From contig CBDEHK010000001.1 of assembly GCA_965238305.1 (NCBI GenBank), forward strand, positions 1,488,001 through 1,552,000: a DNA stretch of 64,000 nt, read 5' to 3'. This document shows positions 8,999-17,948 of this stretch, piece after piece. Under the pieces are notes generated by a model. It was not told the origin of the DNA, made no database searches, and saw only the letters and a program-made list of their open reading frames with translations. The translations under genes and the position numbers were made by a program. This DNA comes from CBDCGJ01 sp965238305. GTDB taxonomy: Bacteria > Pseudomonadota > Alphaproteobacteria > GCA-2731375. The stretch's first letter is position 1. Each line of letters opens with the position of its first letter.

Positions 8999-10159
8999 GT
9001 GAACGTCGAACAAGAATGGGTATTCCTGAGCCGCGGCTTCCGACCGTTCTTTTTCGGTGCTGGAGTTTGGGCAGTGTTCGCCATGGGCTTGTGGCTCTCG
9101 TCGATCGGTCTGGATTTTGAAATTCCCGGCGTGCTGGCGCCGAATATCTGGCACGGCCACGAAATGGTGTTTGGTTATACCGTGGCTGTCATCTGTGGCT
9201 TTCTTTTGACCGCAATTCCGAACTGGACCGGTCGTTTGCCGGTGAAAGGAACGGCGCTTGGACTTTTAGGTGTCTTATGGCTGGCCGGCCGACTGTCGCT
9301 GTTATTGTCGGGCGTGTTCGGTGCCTGGTCAGCCGTCATCATCGATATTTCATTTCTTTGGCTGTTTCTGGCCCTGGTGCTGCGCGAAATTTTGCACGGG
9401 CGCAATTGGCGCAATATGCCAATAGCGCTGGCCATTTTCGTCTTGGCGGCGGCGAATAGCCTGTTCCATCTGGAGAGCATGGCAATAGCGGAAACAGAAG
9501 ATTTTGGTTTGCGTCTTGGTATCGCGGCGATCCTCTGCCTCATCACCTTGATTGGCGGTCGCGTGGTGCCCAGTTTTACTCGAAATTGGTTGGTCAAGCA
9601 GGGTCAGACGACACTGCCGACGCCAATAGGAAAATTTGATATTTTCACCATTGCCGTGACTGTCCTGGCGTTATTGCTCTGGGTCGGGCTTGAAGACGGG
9701 CCCTTGGTCGGTGCGCTTTTGACCCTGGCTGGATGTTTGAACCTTCATCGCCTGCTACGCTGGCAGGTAACCAAGACCGGGGCCGAAGCTTTGGTCTGGG
9801 TGATGCATCTAGGGTATGGCTGGCTGGCGGTCGGTTTGGTGCTTTTGGGCCTGGCGGAATTCTGGGACTTGTTGCCGGTAAGCAGCGGTTTGCACGCATT
9901 GACCGTTGGTGCCGTCGGCACAATGACCCTGGCTTTGATGACCCGCGCCACCTTGGGTCATGCGGGCCGCCAATTGACCGCCGATGGTCCGACCAAGTTG
10001 ATTTATCTGTGCATAACCGCGGCGGCGCTAAGTCGCATTTTCCTGCCGTTAATCGACGATTTGATTATTATCGGTTACTTCTTCAGTGGCTTTTTATGGC
10101 TCGCGGCTTTCGCCTTGTTTTCCTGGCATTATGGGCTGTTGTTGCTTGGTCGAAGGTGA
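8999..10159 (+). CDS. nnrS: NnrS family membrane protein
   Basis: A 386-residue polytopic membrane protein with about twelve hydrophobic helices. It contains the family landmarks GFRPFFFGAGVWA near the N-terminus, HGHEMVFGYT with the conserved His pair, and FTRNW in the middle. NnrS proteins are haem- and copper-containing membrane proteins linked to denitrification and to protection from NO-derived iron-nitrosyl complexes (established for the family). The GTG start at 8999 is chosen because AGGAG sits eight bases upstream; an in-frame TTG at 8978 is the alternative. No denitrification genes adjoin it. The nearest possibly related gene is cytochrome c' at 5614. Confidence 0.92.
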   Translation: MNVEQEWVFLSRGFRPFFFGAGVWAVFAMGLWLSSIGLDFEIPGVLAPNIWHGHEMVFGYTVAVICGFLLTAIPNWTGRLPVKGTALGLLGVLWLAGRLSLLLSGVFGAWSAVIIDISFLWLFLALVLREILHGRNWRNMPIALAIFVLAAANSLFHLESMAIAETEDFGLRLGIAAILCLITLIGGRVVPSFTRNWLVKQGQTTLPTPIGKFDIFTIAVTVLALLLWVGLEDGPLVGALLTLAGCLNLHRLLRWQVTKTGAEALVWVMHLGYGWLAVGLVLLGLAEFWDLLPVSSGLHALTVGAVGTMTLALMTRATLGHAGRQLTADGPTKLIYLCITAAALSRIFLPLIDDLIIIGYFFSGFLWLAAFALFSWHYGLLLLGRR

Positions 10160-10340
10160 ATTCTCAGGCAAGGGCGAACAAATTGCCGAGGTCGCGGATG
10201 TAAGCATGTTTCATCGCAATTTGTAGACAGGGTAAATATTACTGTGCAAACGCTCAATTTCTATTAGGATGCCGTGACCGGTTGCAATTTACGATAAAAA
10301 AACCAACGATAACTGGCGAAATAACCAAGGGAGATAGAGG

Positions 10341-11588
10341 ATGACCATTTCACGCAGAAATGTTGTATTTGGCACAGGCTTAGTTTCGGTTGTGGCGATG
10401 TCGATGGCGATGTCTGTCGCGCAAGCAAAAGTTGAAGGGGACACCATTACTTTAGGGTCGGCAATTTCGCTGACCGGCAAATATTCCACCAACGGCATTC
10501 ACGCCCAACGAGGGTATGAATTTGCGGCCAAAAAGATCAATGATAGCGGCGGCGTCACAGTCGGCGGCAAAAGCTATAAATTGAAAATCAGCTATTATGA
10601 CGATGAATCGACGCCGGCGCGCGGTGCTCAATTGGCCGAACGTCTGATCAAACAAGACGGCATCAAATTCATGCTTGGCCCGTACAGTTCCGGCTTGACC
10701 AAGGCGGTGGCGCCGGTAACTGAAAAGTTCAAGATCCCGATGGTTGAAGCCGAAGGCGCTTCGCGTTCGCTCTTCACCCAGGGTTATCGTTATCTGTTTG
10801 CGGTGTTGTCAACGTCCGAACAATATCTCGCCAGTTCAATCGCGTTGGCAGCTGAAATGGCGAAGAAAAATGGTAAGGACCCAAGTTCGGTCAGAATAGC
10901 CATGGCTTTCGAGAATGATCCGTTTTCCCTTGATGTACGGGCCGGTGTGGTAGACGACGCCAAGAAGTACAATATGAAAATCGTCGTTGACGACAAACTA
11001 CCGCGCGATCTCTCCGATATGAGTGGCACGCTGACCAAAGTGAAAGCCTTGAAGCCGGATTTATTGGTCATCTCGGGACATTCCAAAGGGGCCGCCGTGG
11101 CGTCCCGACAAATGGCCGAAATGAAGATCAAAGTACCGATGGTGGCGATGACCCATTGCGAATCTGCGAAGGTGATCGACAAATTTGGCGCCTCTACCGA
11201 AGGTATCTTATGTCCGACGCAGTGGGCTGAAACCATGGCGTATAAAGATGACCTGATGGGCTCCGCGATGGATTACGACAAGAACTTCAAAGCAGCTTAC
11301 CCGGACTATAAAAATGTGCCTTATCAAACTGCCCAAGCCTCGGCGGCGGTGATGGTTTGGAAAGACGCATTTGAACGGGCCAATAGTTTCGACACGGAGA
11401 AACTAAGAGATGGTTTGGCGGCGACGGAAATGTCGACATTCTATGGCAATATCAAGTTCTCCAAAGCCGGCAACAATATCGCCAAACCGATGGCATTGCG
11501 GCAAATTCAGGACGGAAAACTAGTTGTTGTCGCGCCAGCTAAATGGGCGGCGGCAGGTGTGGTTTACCCGCGCAATCCGAAATACTGA
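10341..11588 (+). CDS. Branched-chain amino acid/amide ABC transporter substrate-binding protein
   Basis: A 415-residue periplasmic binding protein of the Leu/Ile/Val-binding family. The leader begins MTISRRNVVFGTG (twin arginine, possibly Tat) and is cleaved after AQA. The mature domain starts with DTITLGSAISLTGKYSTNG, followed by a Rossmann-like lobe with FMLGPYSSGLTKAVAPV. A GGGAG site precedes the ATG. It is the first gene of a five-gene transporter operon and is separated from the permeases by a hairpin at 11607-11632, a usual device for making more binding protein than membrane parts. Ligands of this family range from branched amino acids to amides and urea; the substrate cannot be assigned. 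Confidence 0.93.
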   Translation: MTISRRNVVFGTGLVSVVAMSMAMSVAQAKVEGDTITLGSAISLTGKYSTNGIHAQRGYEFAAKKINDSGGVTVGGKSYKLKISYYDDESTPARGAQLAERLIKQDGIKFMLGPYSSGLTKAVAPVTEKFKIPMVEAEGASRSLFTQGYRYLFAVLSTSEQYLASSIALAAEMAKKNGKDPSSVRIAMAFENDPFSLDVRAGVVDDAKKYNMKIVVDDKLPRDLSDMSGTLTKVKALKPDLLVISGHSKGAAVASRQMAEMKIKVPMVAMTHCESAKVIDKFGASTEGILCPTQWAETMAYKDDLMGSAMDYDKNFKAAYPDYKNVPYQTAQASAAVMVWKDAFERANSFDTEKLRDGLAATEMSTFYGNIKFSKAGNNIAKPMALRQIQDGKLVVVAPAKWAAAGVVYPRNPKY

Positions 11589-11606
11589 TCTCGCTTAAGA
11601 CACTTT

Positions 11607-11632
11607 CGCCACCGAGCTTCGGCTCGGTGGCG
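11607..11632 (+). terminator. Strong hairpin between binding-protein gene and livH
   Basis: A perfect 11-bp stem, CGCCACCGAGC pairing with GCTCGGTGGCG, closed by a TTCG tetraloop, lies 19 bp after the binding-protein stop. The run after it (GCAAATTTTTAG) has five T's but starts a few bases late. It is therefore likely a partial terminator or an mRNA-stabilising stem that lowers expression of livHMGF relative to the binding protein. No other promoter is obvious before livH. Confidence 0.75.
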
Positions 11633-11655
11633 GCAAATTTTTAGAGGCTCGGTAT

Positions 11656-12558
11656 ATGCTAGACAATATCAGCATCCTGATTGAAGCGCCGGTATTCATT
11701 ATCGATCTGGTACTGCAGGGCATTTTTATCGGCGCTATCTTCGCGCTGGCGGCTTACGGATTAGCGTTGGTTTGGGGGGTGATGAATGTAAAGAACCTCT
11801 GCCAGGGCGAATTTGTTATTATGGGCGGGTATGTGGCGTTTTCGATGTCGCAGATGGGCATCCACCCAATTTTTGCCTTACCGGTCGCTTTTGTCGGCAT
11901 GTTTGCTTTCGGTTGGATCGTTTATGTGCTGATTATCGCTCGCGTGGTCAGTCGCGATTTGTTTACTTCTCTATTGGCAACTTTCGGCATGAGTTTGCTG
12001 ATACAGCAGGCGCTCAATCTTTATTATGGGCCGGAAGTGCAGACGGCCGATTCGGGATTTGGCACCATCGATTTATTTGATGATGCTGTAACGATCCCGA
12101 TCATTCGCATTGTCTCTCTGGCTTTGGTGGCCGCTCTCTCCACTGGTATTATCCTGTTCATGCGGTTCAGCCGGATTGGTCAGGCGATCCGCGCCACCGC
12201 GCAGGATGCCCGCGCTGCGCGGGTTTTGGGCATCGACACCGATCGCGTCTATGCCTTCACCTACGCTTTGAATGCGGCGATTTGTGGCGCCGCCGGGGTC
12301 TTGGTTTCGATGATCTGGGTGATTCAACCCTATTACGGCATCGTCTATTCGATCCGCGCTTTTGTGATTGTGACAGCGGCAGGATTGGGAAATTTGCCTG
12401 GCGTAATTATCGCCGGTTTTGGTCTGGGCTTGGCGGAGAAATTCGCCGACTTCATTTTCGGAGCGGAATTTGCAATCGCGGCGGTGGTTTCGATGCTGGT
12501 ACTGGTACTGATCTATAGGCAGATAATGATGGCAAGAATTCGACAGGTGGTTCGTTGA
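11656..12558 (+). CDS. livH: Branched-chain amino acid ABC transporter permease LivH
   Basis: A 300-residue inner-membrane permease with about eight hydrophobic helices. It carries the LivH features GIFIGAIFALAAYGLALVWGVMNVKNLCQGEFV near the N-terminus and the coupling region RIGQAIRATAQDARAARVLGID, which contacts the ATPases. It pairs with LivM to form the channel for the ligand brought by the upstream binding protein. The stop overlaps the livM start, so translation is coupled. Confidence 0.94.
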   Translation: MLDNISILIEAPVFIIDLVLQGIFIGAIFALAAYGLALVWGVMNVKNLCQGEFVIMGGYVAFSMSQMGIHPIFALPVAFVGMFAFGWIVYVLIIARVVSRDLFTSLLATFGMSLLIQQALNLYYGPEVQTADSGFGTIDLFDDAVTIPIIRIVSLALVAALSTGIILFMRFSRIGQAIRATAQDARAARVLGIDTDRVYAFTYALNAAICGAAGVLVSMIWVIQPYYGIVYSIRAFVIVTAAGLGNLPGVIIAGFGLGLAEKFADFIFGAEFAIAAVVSMLVLVLIYRQIMMARIRQVVR

Positions 12559-13631
12559 AACTGCAAAAATGGGAATATGGCGTCTACGCCTTGCTGCTGT
12601 TGTTGGCCTTGGTATCGCCGCACATGTTCGGCGGCGCCTACACAACTCAGGTTGCGGTGTTGTGGATCATGGTTTTGATGGCCTCGACCTGGGATATCCT
12701 GGGTGGCCAGATGGGCTACAATTCCTTGGGTAATATTACTTTTTTCGGCGTCGGCATGTATATTTCCGCGGTTGTCCAGGTGGGTCTGGTATTTGACGTT
12801 GCCGAATATACCGCGTCGTTTGGCGCCGTGAAGGTCGAATTTACGGATGCGCAGTACTACACCGGCCTGGCCCTGGGGGCGATTGCTGCCGGCATCGGGG
12901 CGGCGCTCATTTCAATTCCCATTGGACTTTGTATGTTCGGTCTGCGCGGGCCCTATTTTGCTATTGGCACGCTGGGGGTGGCGCTGGCGATTGCCGAACT
13001 GGTAAGCGGCTGGGATTATGTCGGCGGCGGCGGTGGCATCTCCATGCCGGTTTATCCCGGCGAGGCCGAAAGCCGCTCGAGCTTTTTTTACTATCAATGT
13101 TTTGCGCTTGCAGCAATCGCCCATATTTTTCTGCGCTGGTTGTTCTCGACGCAATTCGGTCTGGCCGCCAATGCGATCCGCGATGACGAAGACAAGGCCG
13201 ACGCCATGGGTATTCACACCACTTGGTATAAAAGCCTGGGTTGGTTCATTGCAGCATTTTTCATGGGTATCGCGGGCGCGGTATTCGGTAATATTTCCGG
13301 ATTTATCGAGCCGTTAGAAGTGGCGTTCCCCACGACGACCTTTGGCATTTTCATGGTCGCCATGGTGTTATTGGGCGGTAAGGGCACCCTTTGGGGTCCG
13401 GTCCTTGGGGCCATCCTGTTCCATGTCATCAAAGAGACGACATGGACATATCTGCTGGATTGGCAATGGGTTGCCTTGGGCGCCATCATCATCGTCAATA
13501 TCGTATTCTTCCAACAAGGCATTATCGGTTGGGCGCAAGATACCTGGCCCAAAGCCTTCGGCCTGACGGTTGATGAGGACGAGCCGGAGGACGCCGCCGT
13601 CGCGGAAGCGGAAGCGGGAGCGGCACAATGA
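12555..13631 (+). CDS. livM: Branched-chain amino acid ABC transporter permease LivM
   Basis: A 358-residue permease, partner of LivH. It contains the LivM segment GQMGYNSLGNITFFGVGMY and the cytoplasmic ATPase-coupling helix AANAIRDDEDKADAMGI. The C-terminus is an acidic, alanine-rich tail (residues about 335-358). Translation starts at TTG 12555, within the livH stop region; the coding start is fixed by the overlap rather than by a good ribosome site. It overlaps livG by 4 bp. Confidence 0.93.
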   Translation: MKLQKWEYGVYALLLLLALVSPHMFGGAYTTQVAVLWIMVLMASTWDILGGQMGYNSLGNITFFGVGMYISAVVQVGLVFDVAEYTASFGAVKVEFTDAQYYTGLALGAIAAGIGAALISIPIGLCMFGLRGPYFAIGTLGVALAIAELVSGWDYVGGGGGISMPVYPGEAESRSSFFYYQCFALAAIAHIFLRWLFSTQFGLAANAIRDDEDKADAMGIHTTWYKSLGWFIAAFFMGIAGAVFGNISGFIEPLEVAFPTTTFGIFMVAMVLLGGKGTLWGPVLGAILFHVIKETTWTYLLDWQWVALGAIIIVNIVFFQQGIIGWAQDTWPKAFGLTVDEDEPEDAAVAEAEAGAAQ

Positions 13632-14374
13632 ACGAGAAGATGATCGAAATCACCGGGGTTTCGAAGTCCTATGGTGGCGTAGTCGCAAACAAGGATATCT
13701 CTCTTGCGGTGCCGGCCGGCCGGATCACCGGTTTGATCGGCCCCAATGGGTCCGGCAAGACGACGTTGTTCAACTCCATCGTCGGTTATCACCCGATTGA
13801 CAGCGGTTCGATCAAATTCGAAGGACAGGAAATTTCCAGCTTGAAAGTCCCGCAGATAGCGCGCTTGGGTTTGCTTAGAACCTTTCAGCAGACCCGGATC
13901 TACGGCAAAATGAACTGCGTCCAGAATATGCAGATATCGATTTCGCATCGCAAAGAAAACCTGCGGACGATTTTCGCCAGCCGTCGGGGGGCGACAGTGG
14001 AAAAGGCCGAAGTCTTGCTGGAATTTGTTGGTCTTTATCAAAAACGCAACCTGATTTCCGGCGACTTGTCATTCGGCCAGCAAAAACTGTTGGAATTTGC
14101 GATGGCGCTGATGAATGAACCTAAGGTGCTGCTATTGGACGAACCCACGGCCGGTATCAATCCAACCTTGATCAACGGTTTGATCGATCGTTTGAAACGG
14201 GCCAACGAAGAATTCGGGATCACGCTTTTTGTCATTGAGCATAACATGCGGGTGATTATGAACTTGGCCGAGCAGGTTTCCTGTCTGGCACATGGCCAAA
14301 TGTTGGCGAGCGGTTCATCGGCAGAAATTCAGCGCGATCAGCGGGTCATCGATGCCTATTTGGGAGCGCATTAA
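13628..14374 (+). CDS. livG: Branched-chain amino acid ABC transporter ATP-binding protein LivG
   Basis: A 248-residue ATPase with Walker A GPNGSGKTT, signature LSFGQQKLLEFA, Walker B VLLLDEPTAG and the H-loop VIEHNMRV. It has the LivG-type insertion with GLLRTFQQTRIYGKM between Walker A and the signature. One of two ATPases energising the LivHM channel. It overlaps livM by 4 bp at the start and livF by one base at the end. Confidence 0.94.
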   Translation: MNEKMIEITGVSKSYGGVVANKDISLAVPAGRITGLIGPNGSGKTTLFNSIVGYHPIDSGSIKFEGQEISSLKVPQIARLGLLRTFQQTRIYGKMNCVQNMQISISHRKENLRTIFASRRGATVEKAEVLLEFVGLYQKRNLISGDLSFGQQKLLEFAMALMNEPKVLLLDEPTAGINPTLINGLIDRLKRANEEFGITLFVIEHNMRVIMNLAEQVSCLAHGQMLASGSSAEIQRDQRVIDAYLGAH

Positions 14375-15261
14375 TGGCCGATACCGGTAATACCGACAAC
14401 GATAGTGAACGAAAGGCCGGCGCCAAAGGTTATGGAGATGGCGGCGTCGAAACGATAATTTCAGTTGACGAAGTGATGCGCCAGGCCGCAGCGATTTCAG
14501 ATTCCGGTCCCAGCGCTGAAGACATCGCCGCCCTTGCCCACAATGAGGCCTTTCTGAAGATCGAAGGTTTGCGCGCCGGGTATGGTAAGATGGAAATTCT
14601 GCATGACTTCGCCTTGCAAGTGGCGAAGGGTCAATCCCTGTGCCTGATCGGCCCCAACGGCGCCGGCAAGTCGACCGTACTGCATACCATTTTTGGCTTC
14701 ACCAATATTTTTGCCGGTAAAGTGACCGTAGCCGGTCAGGATATCACGGCGATGAGTTCCTCCGATAAATTGAAGCGCGCCGGGGTCGCCTATATCCTGC
14801 AGGACAAATCCGTCTTTCCTGGTATGACGGTTGAGGAAAATTTGTGGATGGGCGGTTTCTTGAAGGACAACCCGACCCACGCCAAACAAGCGGCAGAAGA
14901 AATATTTGACAGATATCCCCGCTTGGCGGCGCGTCGTCGGCATGCTGCCGGTGTGCTTTCCGGGGGGGAACGACGGTTGCTGGAAATTTCCCGTGCCCTT
15001 GTCATGCAACCGGAAATCTTATTGGTGGATGAGCCGTCGATCGGTCTAGAGCCTCGATTTATTGACGCGGTGTTTGAGATTCTTGACGAATTGCAACACA
15101 AAGAAGGTAAAACCATTGTCATGGTTGAACAGAACGCCAAAAAAGGCTTGGAATTTGCCGATATTGGCTATGTCCTGGTATCCGGCGCCACTGCTTTGGC
15201 CGGACCGGGCGATGAGTTGCTGGAAAATCCAGATGTCGGTAGACTATTTTTAGGCGGCTAA
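14374..15261 (+). CDS. livF: Branched-chain amino acid ABC transporter ATP-binding protein LivF with N-terminal extension
   Basis: A 295-residue ATPase. The canonical LivF domain starts only near residue 60 (FLKIEGLRAGYGKMEILHDF). It has Walker A GPNGAGKST, the Q-loop ILQDKSVFPGMTVEENL, signature LSGGERRLLEIS and Walker B ILLVDEPSIG. The first 59 residues are an unusual, mostly polar extension (Gly/Asp-rich, then a short helix VDEVMRQAAAIS). A typical LivF is about 235 residues. Nothing identifies the extension's role. It ends the liv operon. Confidence 0.92.
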   Translation: MADTGNTDNDSERKAGAKGYGDGGVETIISVDEVMRQAAAISDSGPSAEDIAALAHNEAFLKIEGLRAGYGKMEILHDFALQVAKGQSLCLIGPNGAGKSTVLHTIFGFTNIFAGKVTVAGQDITAMSSSDKLKRAGVAYILQDKSVFPGMTVEENLWMGGFLKDNPTHAKQAAEEIFDRYPRLAARRRHAAGVLSGGERRLLEISRALVMQPEILLVDEPSIGLEPRFIDAVFEILDELQHKEGKTIVMVEQNAKKGLEFADIGYVLVSGATALAGPGDELLENPDVGRLFLGG

Positions 15262-15431
15262 GCAACTTTGGCAATCTAAATATTTGGGTGGTGGTGTGAC
15301 AAAAATTCTCTTTATATGATATATTAATATTTATTATTACAACTTTATGCAGTGCATTTGCTTAATACAGTGAATAAATAGGAGATAGAATTTAGGGGGC
15401 GGTAGCTGGCTCAGTGTGTTGTGAATAAACT

Positions 15432-16424
15432 CTAGTCGATCAGTCCGTTCGGTAGGACCAGTACTTTACCGTTTCGCCCGCTTTCCCCGGCGCGGGCGGC
15501 GGCATTTTTGATCTCTTCAATGGCGAAAGTGGCATCGACCGGTACATGCAGCTGACCGCTTTTTACCCGCCCAATCAGTACGTCATAGAGTGATCTCAGA
15601 TCCTCGCGCGACAGGCTGCGCATCGCTTTGGCGAGCCAAAATCCTTTGACTTCGATGCCTTTAAAAACCACCTGATCCGCTCTGAGCACGATCGGATCGC
15701 CACTTAGTAACCCGTAATTGACCAAAGTTGCGCCTTCTGCCAGGCAATCTGTCATCCGGATGCAAACCGGACCGGTCACCGCATCGATGCCGAGTTTAAT
15801 CTGCCCGTCACCGACAATTTCATGCACGCGCGCTGCCAGGTCATCGCCATCGACAACAACCGCATCGCCCCCAAGTGCTGTCAGTTCCCCAATCAGCTCC
15901 GGGCGCCTGACCACATTCACGGTTTTGATGCCATCGGCTATGGCTAAGCTGATCAGGGCGCGTCCGACACCGGAATTGGCGGCGTCTTGGATCACCCAGT
16001 CGCCAGGCTGCAAGGCGACATAATCGCGCAGCATCATCAAGGCGGTCGCCGGATTGACTTTCAGCATCGCCGTTTGCAAGACATCAGCGCCGTCATCAAT
16101 TTTTAGCACCCCACGCCAATCGACCTTGCGGTGCGAGGCCCAATTGTCCCGCGCCAGGACGATCACCCGATCGCCGATGGCGACTTCTTCGACGGCGCTA
16201 CCAGCAGCGATCACCCGGCCGACGCATTCCGCACCCAAGCGCGCTGGCAGGGGTGGCTGTTCGGCATATTTTCCTTCAATCAGCAATAGATCCGCTGGAT
16301 TGATTGGGAAGGCTTCCACTTCGACGACAACTTCCGCGTCCGACGGCGCGCCGGGACCGTCCACTTCAACACATTGAACCGTCTCGGCGGCCGGTCCGAA
16401 GGCGTTAATCTCAATAACTTTCAT
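15432..16424 (-). CDS. Zinc-independent MDR alcohol dehydrogenase-like oxidoreductase (enoyl reductase type)
   Basis: A 330-residue medium-chain dehydrogenase/reductase. The N-terminal GroES-like fold contains PINPADLLLIEGKY and RLGAECVGRVIAAGSAVEEVAIGDRVIVL. The coenzyme domain has DWVIQDAANSGVGRALISLA, the NADP-binding turn of the MECR (2-enoyl thioester reductase)/quinone oxidoreductase branch. The catalytic and structural zinc cysteines of true alcohol dehydrogenases are missing. It probably reduces a C=C bond of an enoyl thioester or quinone, using NADPH. It is divergent from the amidohydrolase gene. Confidence 0.88.
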   Translation of the reverse strand: MKVIEINAFGPAAETVQCVEVDGPGAPSDAEVVVEVEAFPINPADLLLIEGKYAEQPPLPARLGAECVGRVIAAGSAVEEVAIGDRVIVLARDNWASHRKVDWRGVLKIDDGADVLQTAMLKVNPATALMMLRDYVALQPGDWVIQDAANSGVGRALISLAIADGIKTVNVVRRPELIGELTALGGDAVVVDGDDLAARVHEIVGDGQIKLGIDAVTGPVCIRMTDCLAEGATLVNYGLLSGDPIVLRADQVVFKGIEVKGFWLAKAMRSLSREDLRSLYDVLIGRVKSGQLHVPVDATFAIEEIKNAAARAGESGRNGKVLVLPNGLID

Positions 16425-16505
16425 GGTATTTCCCCAACTCTATTTTCAATTTGCTGCTTTCCAGTTAGTTATGGTCATTCAATAAAGATATGCAAGGGTG
16501 GGGAA

Positions 16506-17945
16506 ATGAGCGAAACCACAATTATCCGAAACGCCGCTTGGGTTATTGCCTGGGACGAAGATCAGAACAAACACTGCTACCGTCAAAATATCGACGTGGT
16601 GTGGACCGACAATGTCTTGGTTCATATTGGCCCGGATTTTCAGGGTGAAGGCGACACGGAAATTAGTGGTCGCGATATGATGGTGATGCCGGGATTGATC
16701 AATGTCCATTCGCACCCTTCAGGGGAACCGTTGGACAAAGGCTTCAATGAAGAACGCCGCAGCCCCAAACTGGGGATGAGTGGACTTTATGAATATATGC
16801 CGTTGATCCGCGCCGACCAGGACGGTGTACTAGCGGCCAGTGAAGTTGCATTTTCCGAACTGATGCTGTCCGGGGTGACCACTTTGACAGATATTTCCGG
16901 CGCTTGGGATGGCTGGTTGGACCTCTTTGATCGCAGCGGTTTGCGCGGCTGCGTCGCCCCCTCTTTCCGCAATGGTCCTTGGTTTACCCGCGACGGTCAT
17001 TCGGTCGAATATGACCTGGATGACAAAGCTGGCCATGAAGGCATGGAAAAAGCCCTGCAGCTGATTGAATTGGCCCGCCAGCATCCCTCCGGTCGAATGA
17101 TGGGCATGGTGATGCCGTCGCAGGTCGATACCTGCACCGAAGAATTGTTACGCGACGCCAAGGCGGCGGCCGACGAACGGGACTTGCCAATTCAGCTGCA
17201 TGCGGCGCAAAGCATCGTTGAATTTGACGAGATGAAGCGGCGTCATGGCCTAACGTCAATTCAATGGCTAGAAAGTATCGGTTTCCTGGGTCAGAACACG
17301 ATCCTGTCGCACGCGATATTTGTCGATACTCATTCCTGGGTGCGCTGGCATACCAAGCGGGATTTGGATGTCCTGGCGGAAACCCAAACTGCCGTCGCCC
17401 ATTGCCCACAGGTATTTTTACGCGGCGGCATCTTGCTGGAAAATCTTGGTGATTACTTGCGTCGTGGCATCAATGTTGGTCTGGGTACCGACACTTACCC
17501 CCACAACTATCTGAACGAAATGTTCCTGGCGGCAACCTTGGCCCGGGTCGCCGGTCAGCATGTCGATGCGGTGAGTACCGCCGATGTGCTGGATTGTGCG
17601 ACGATCAATGGCGCGAAGATTTTGCGACGCGACGATATTGGTCGCTTACAGAAAGGTTGCAAGGCCGATGTGGTATTGATCGATCTCAATCATCACGAAA
17701 TGCGGCCTTTGCGCGATCCGCTGCGCAGCCTGGTTTATTCAGCCAAGGAACGCCCGGTAAAAGACGTCTATGTCGATGGCAAGCAAGTCGTCAAAGATCA
17801 CAAAGTCCTGCACATTGATCACGAAGACGCCTTAGGCCGCCTGGAAGCCGCCCAGCAACGCGCCTTCAAAAAAGCACCCGGTCTCGATTGGGCCAAACGC
17901 CCGATGGAAGAAATCTCACCACTGGCGTTACCTTGGGGGAAATGA
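16506..17945 (+). CDS. Amidohydrolase (metal-dependent, AtzA/TrzN-like superfamily)
   Basis: A 479-residue amidohydrolase. The metal-binding motif is INVHSHPSGEP (HxH), followed later by PIQLHAAQS (His), ILSHAIFVD (His) and GTDTYPHN (Asp). This is the full ligand set of subtype III deaminases and chlorohydrolases. Such enzymes hydrolyse C-N or C-halogen bonds on nucleobases, triazines or guanidines; the substrate cannot be given. ATG 16506 follows a GGTGGGG site; the longer reading frame upstream overlaps the divergent gene's start and is rejected. The next gene, a threonine aldolase homologue, starts 3 bp after the stop, so the two probably act in one pathway. Confidence 0.88.
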   Translation: MSETTIIRNAAWVIAWDEDQNKHCYRQNIDVVWTDNVLVHIGPDFQGEGDTEISGRDMMVMPGLINVHSHPSGEPLDKGFNEERRSPKLGMSGLYEYMPLIRADQDGVLAASEVAFSELMLSGVTTLTDISGAWDGWLDLFDRSGLRGCVAPSFRNGPWFTRDGHSVEYDLDDKAGHEGMEKALQLIELARQHPSGRMMGMVMPSQVDTCTEELLRDAKAAADERDLPIQLHAAQSIVEFDEMKRRHGLTSIQWLESIGFLGQNTILSHAIFVDTHSWVRWHTKRDLDVLAETQTAVAHCPQVFLRGGILLENLGDYLRRGINVGLGTDTYPHNYLNEMFLAATLARVAGQHVDAVSTADVLDCATINGAKILRRDDIGRLQKGCKADVVLIDLNHHEMRPLRDPLRSLVYSAKERPVKDVYVDGKQVVKDHKVLHIDHEDALGRLEAAQQRAFKKAPGLDWAKRPMEEISPLALPWGK

Positions 17946-17948
17946 ACT

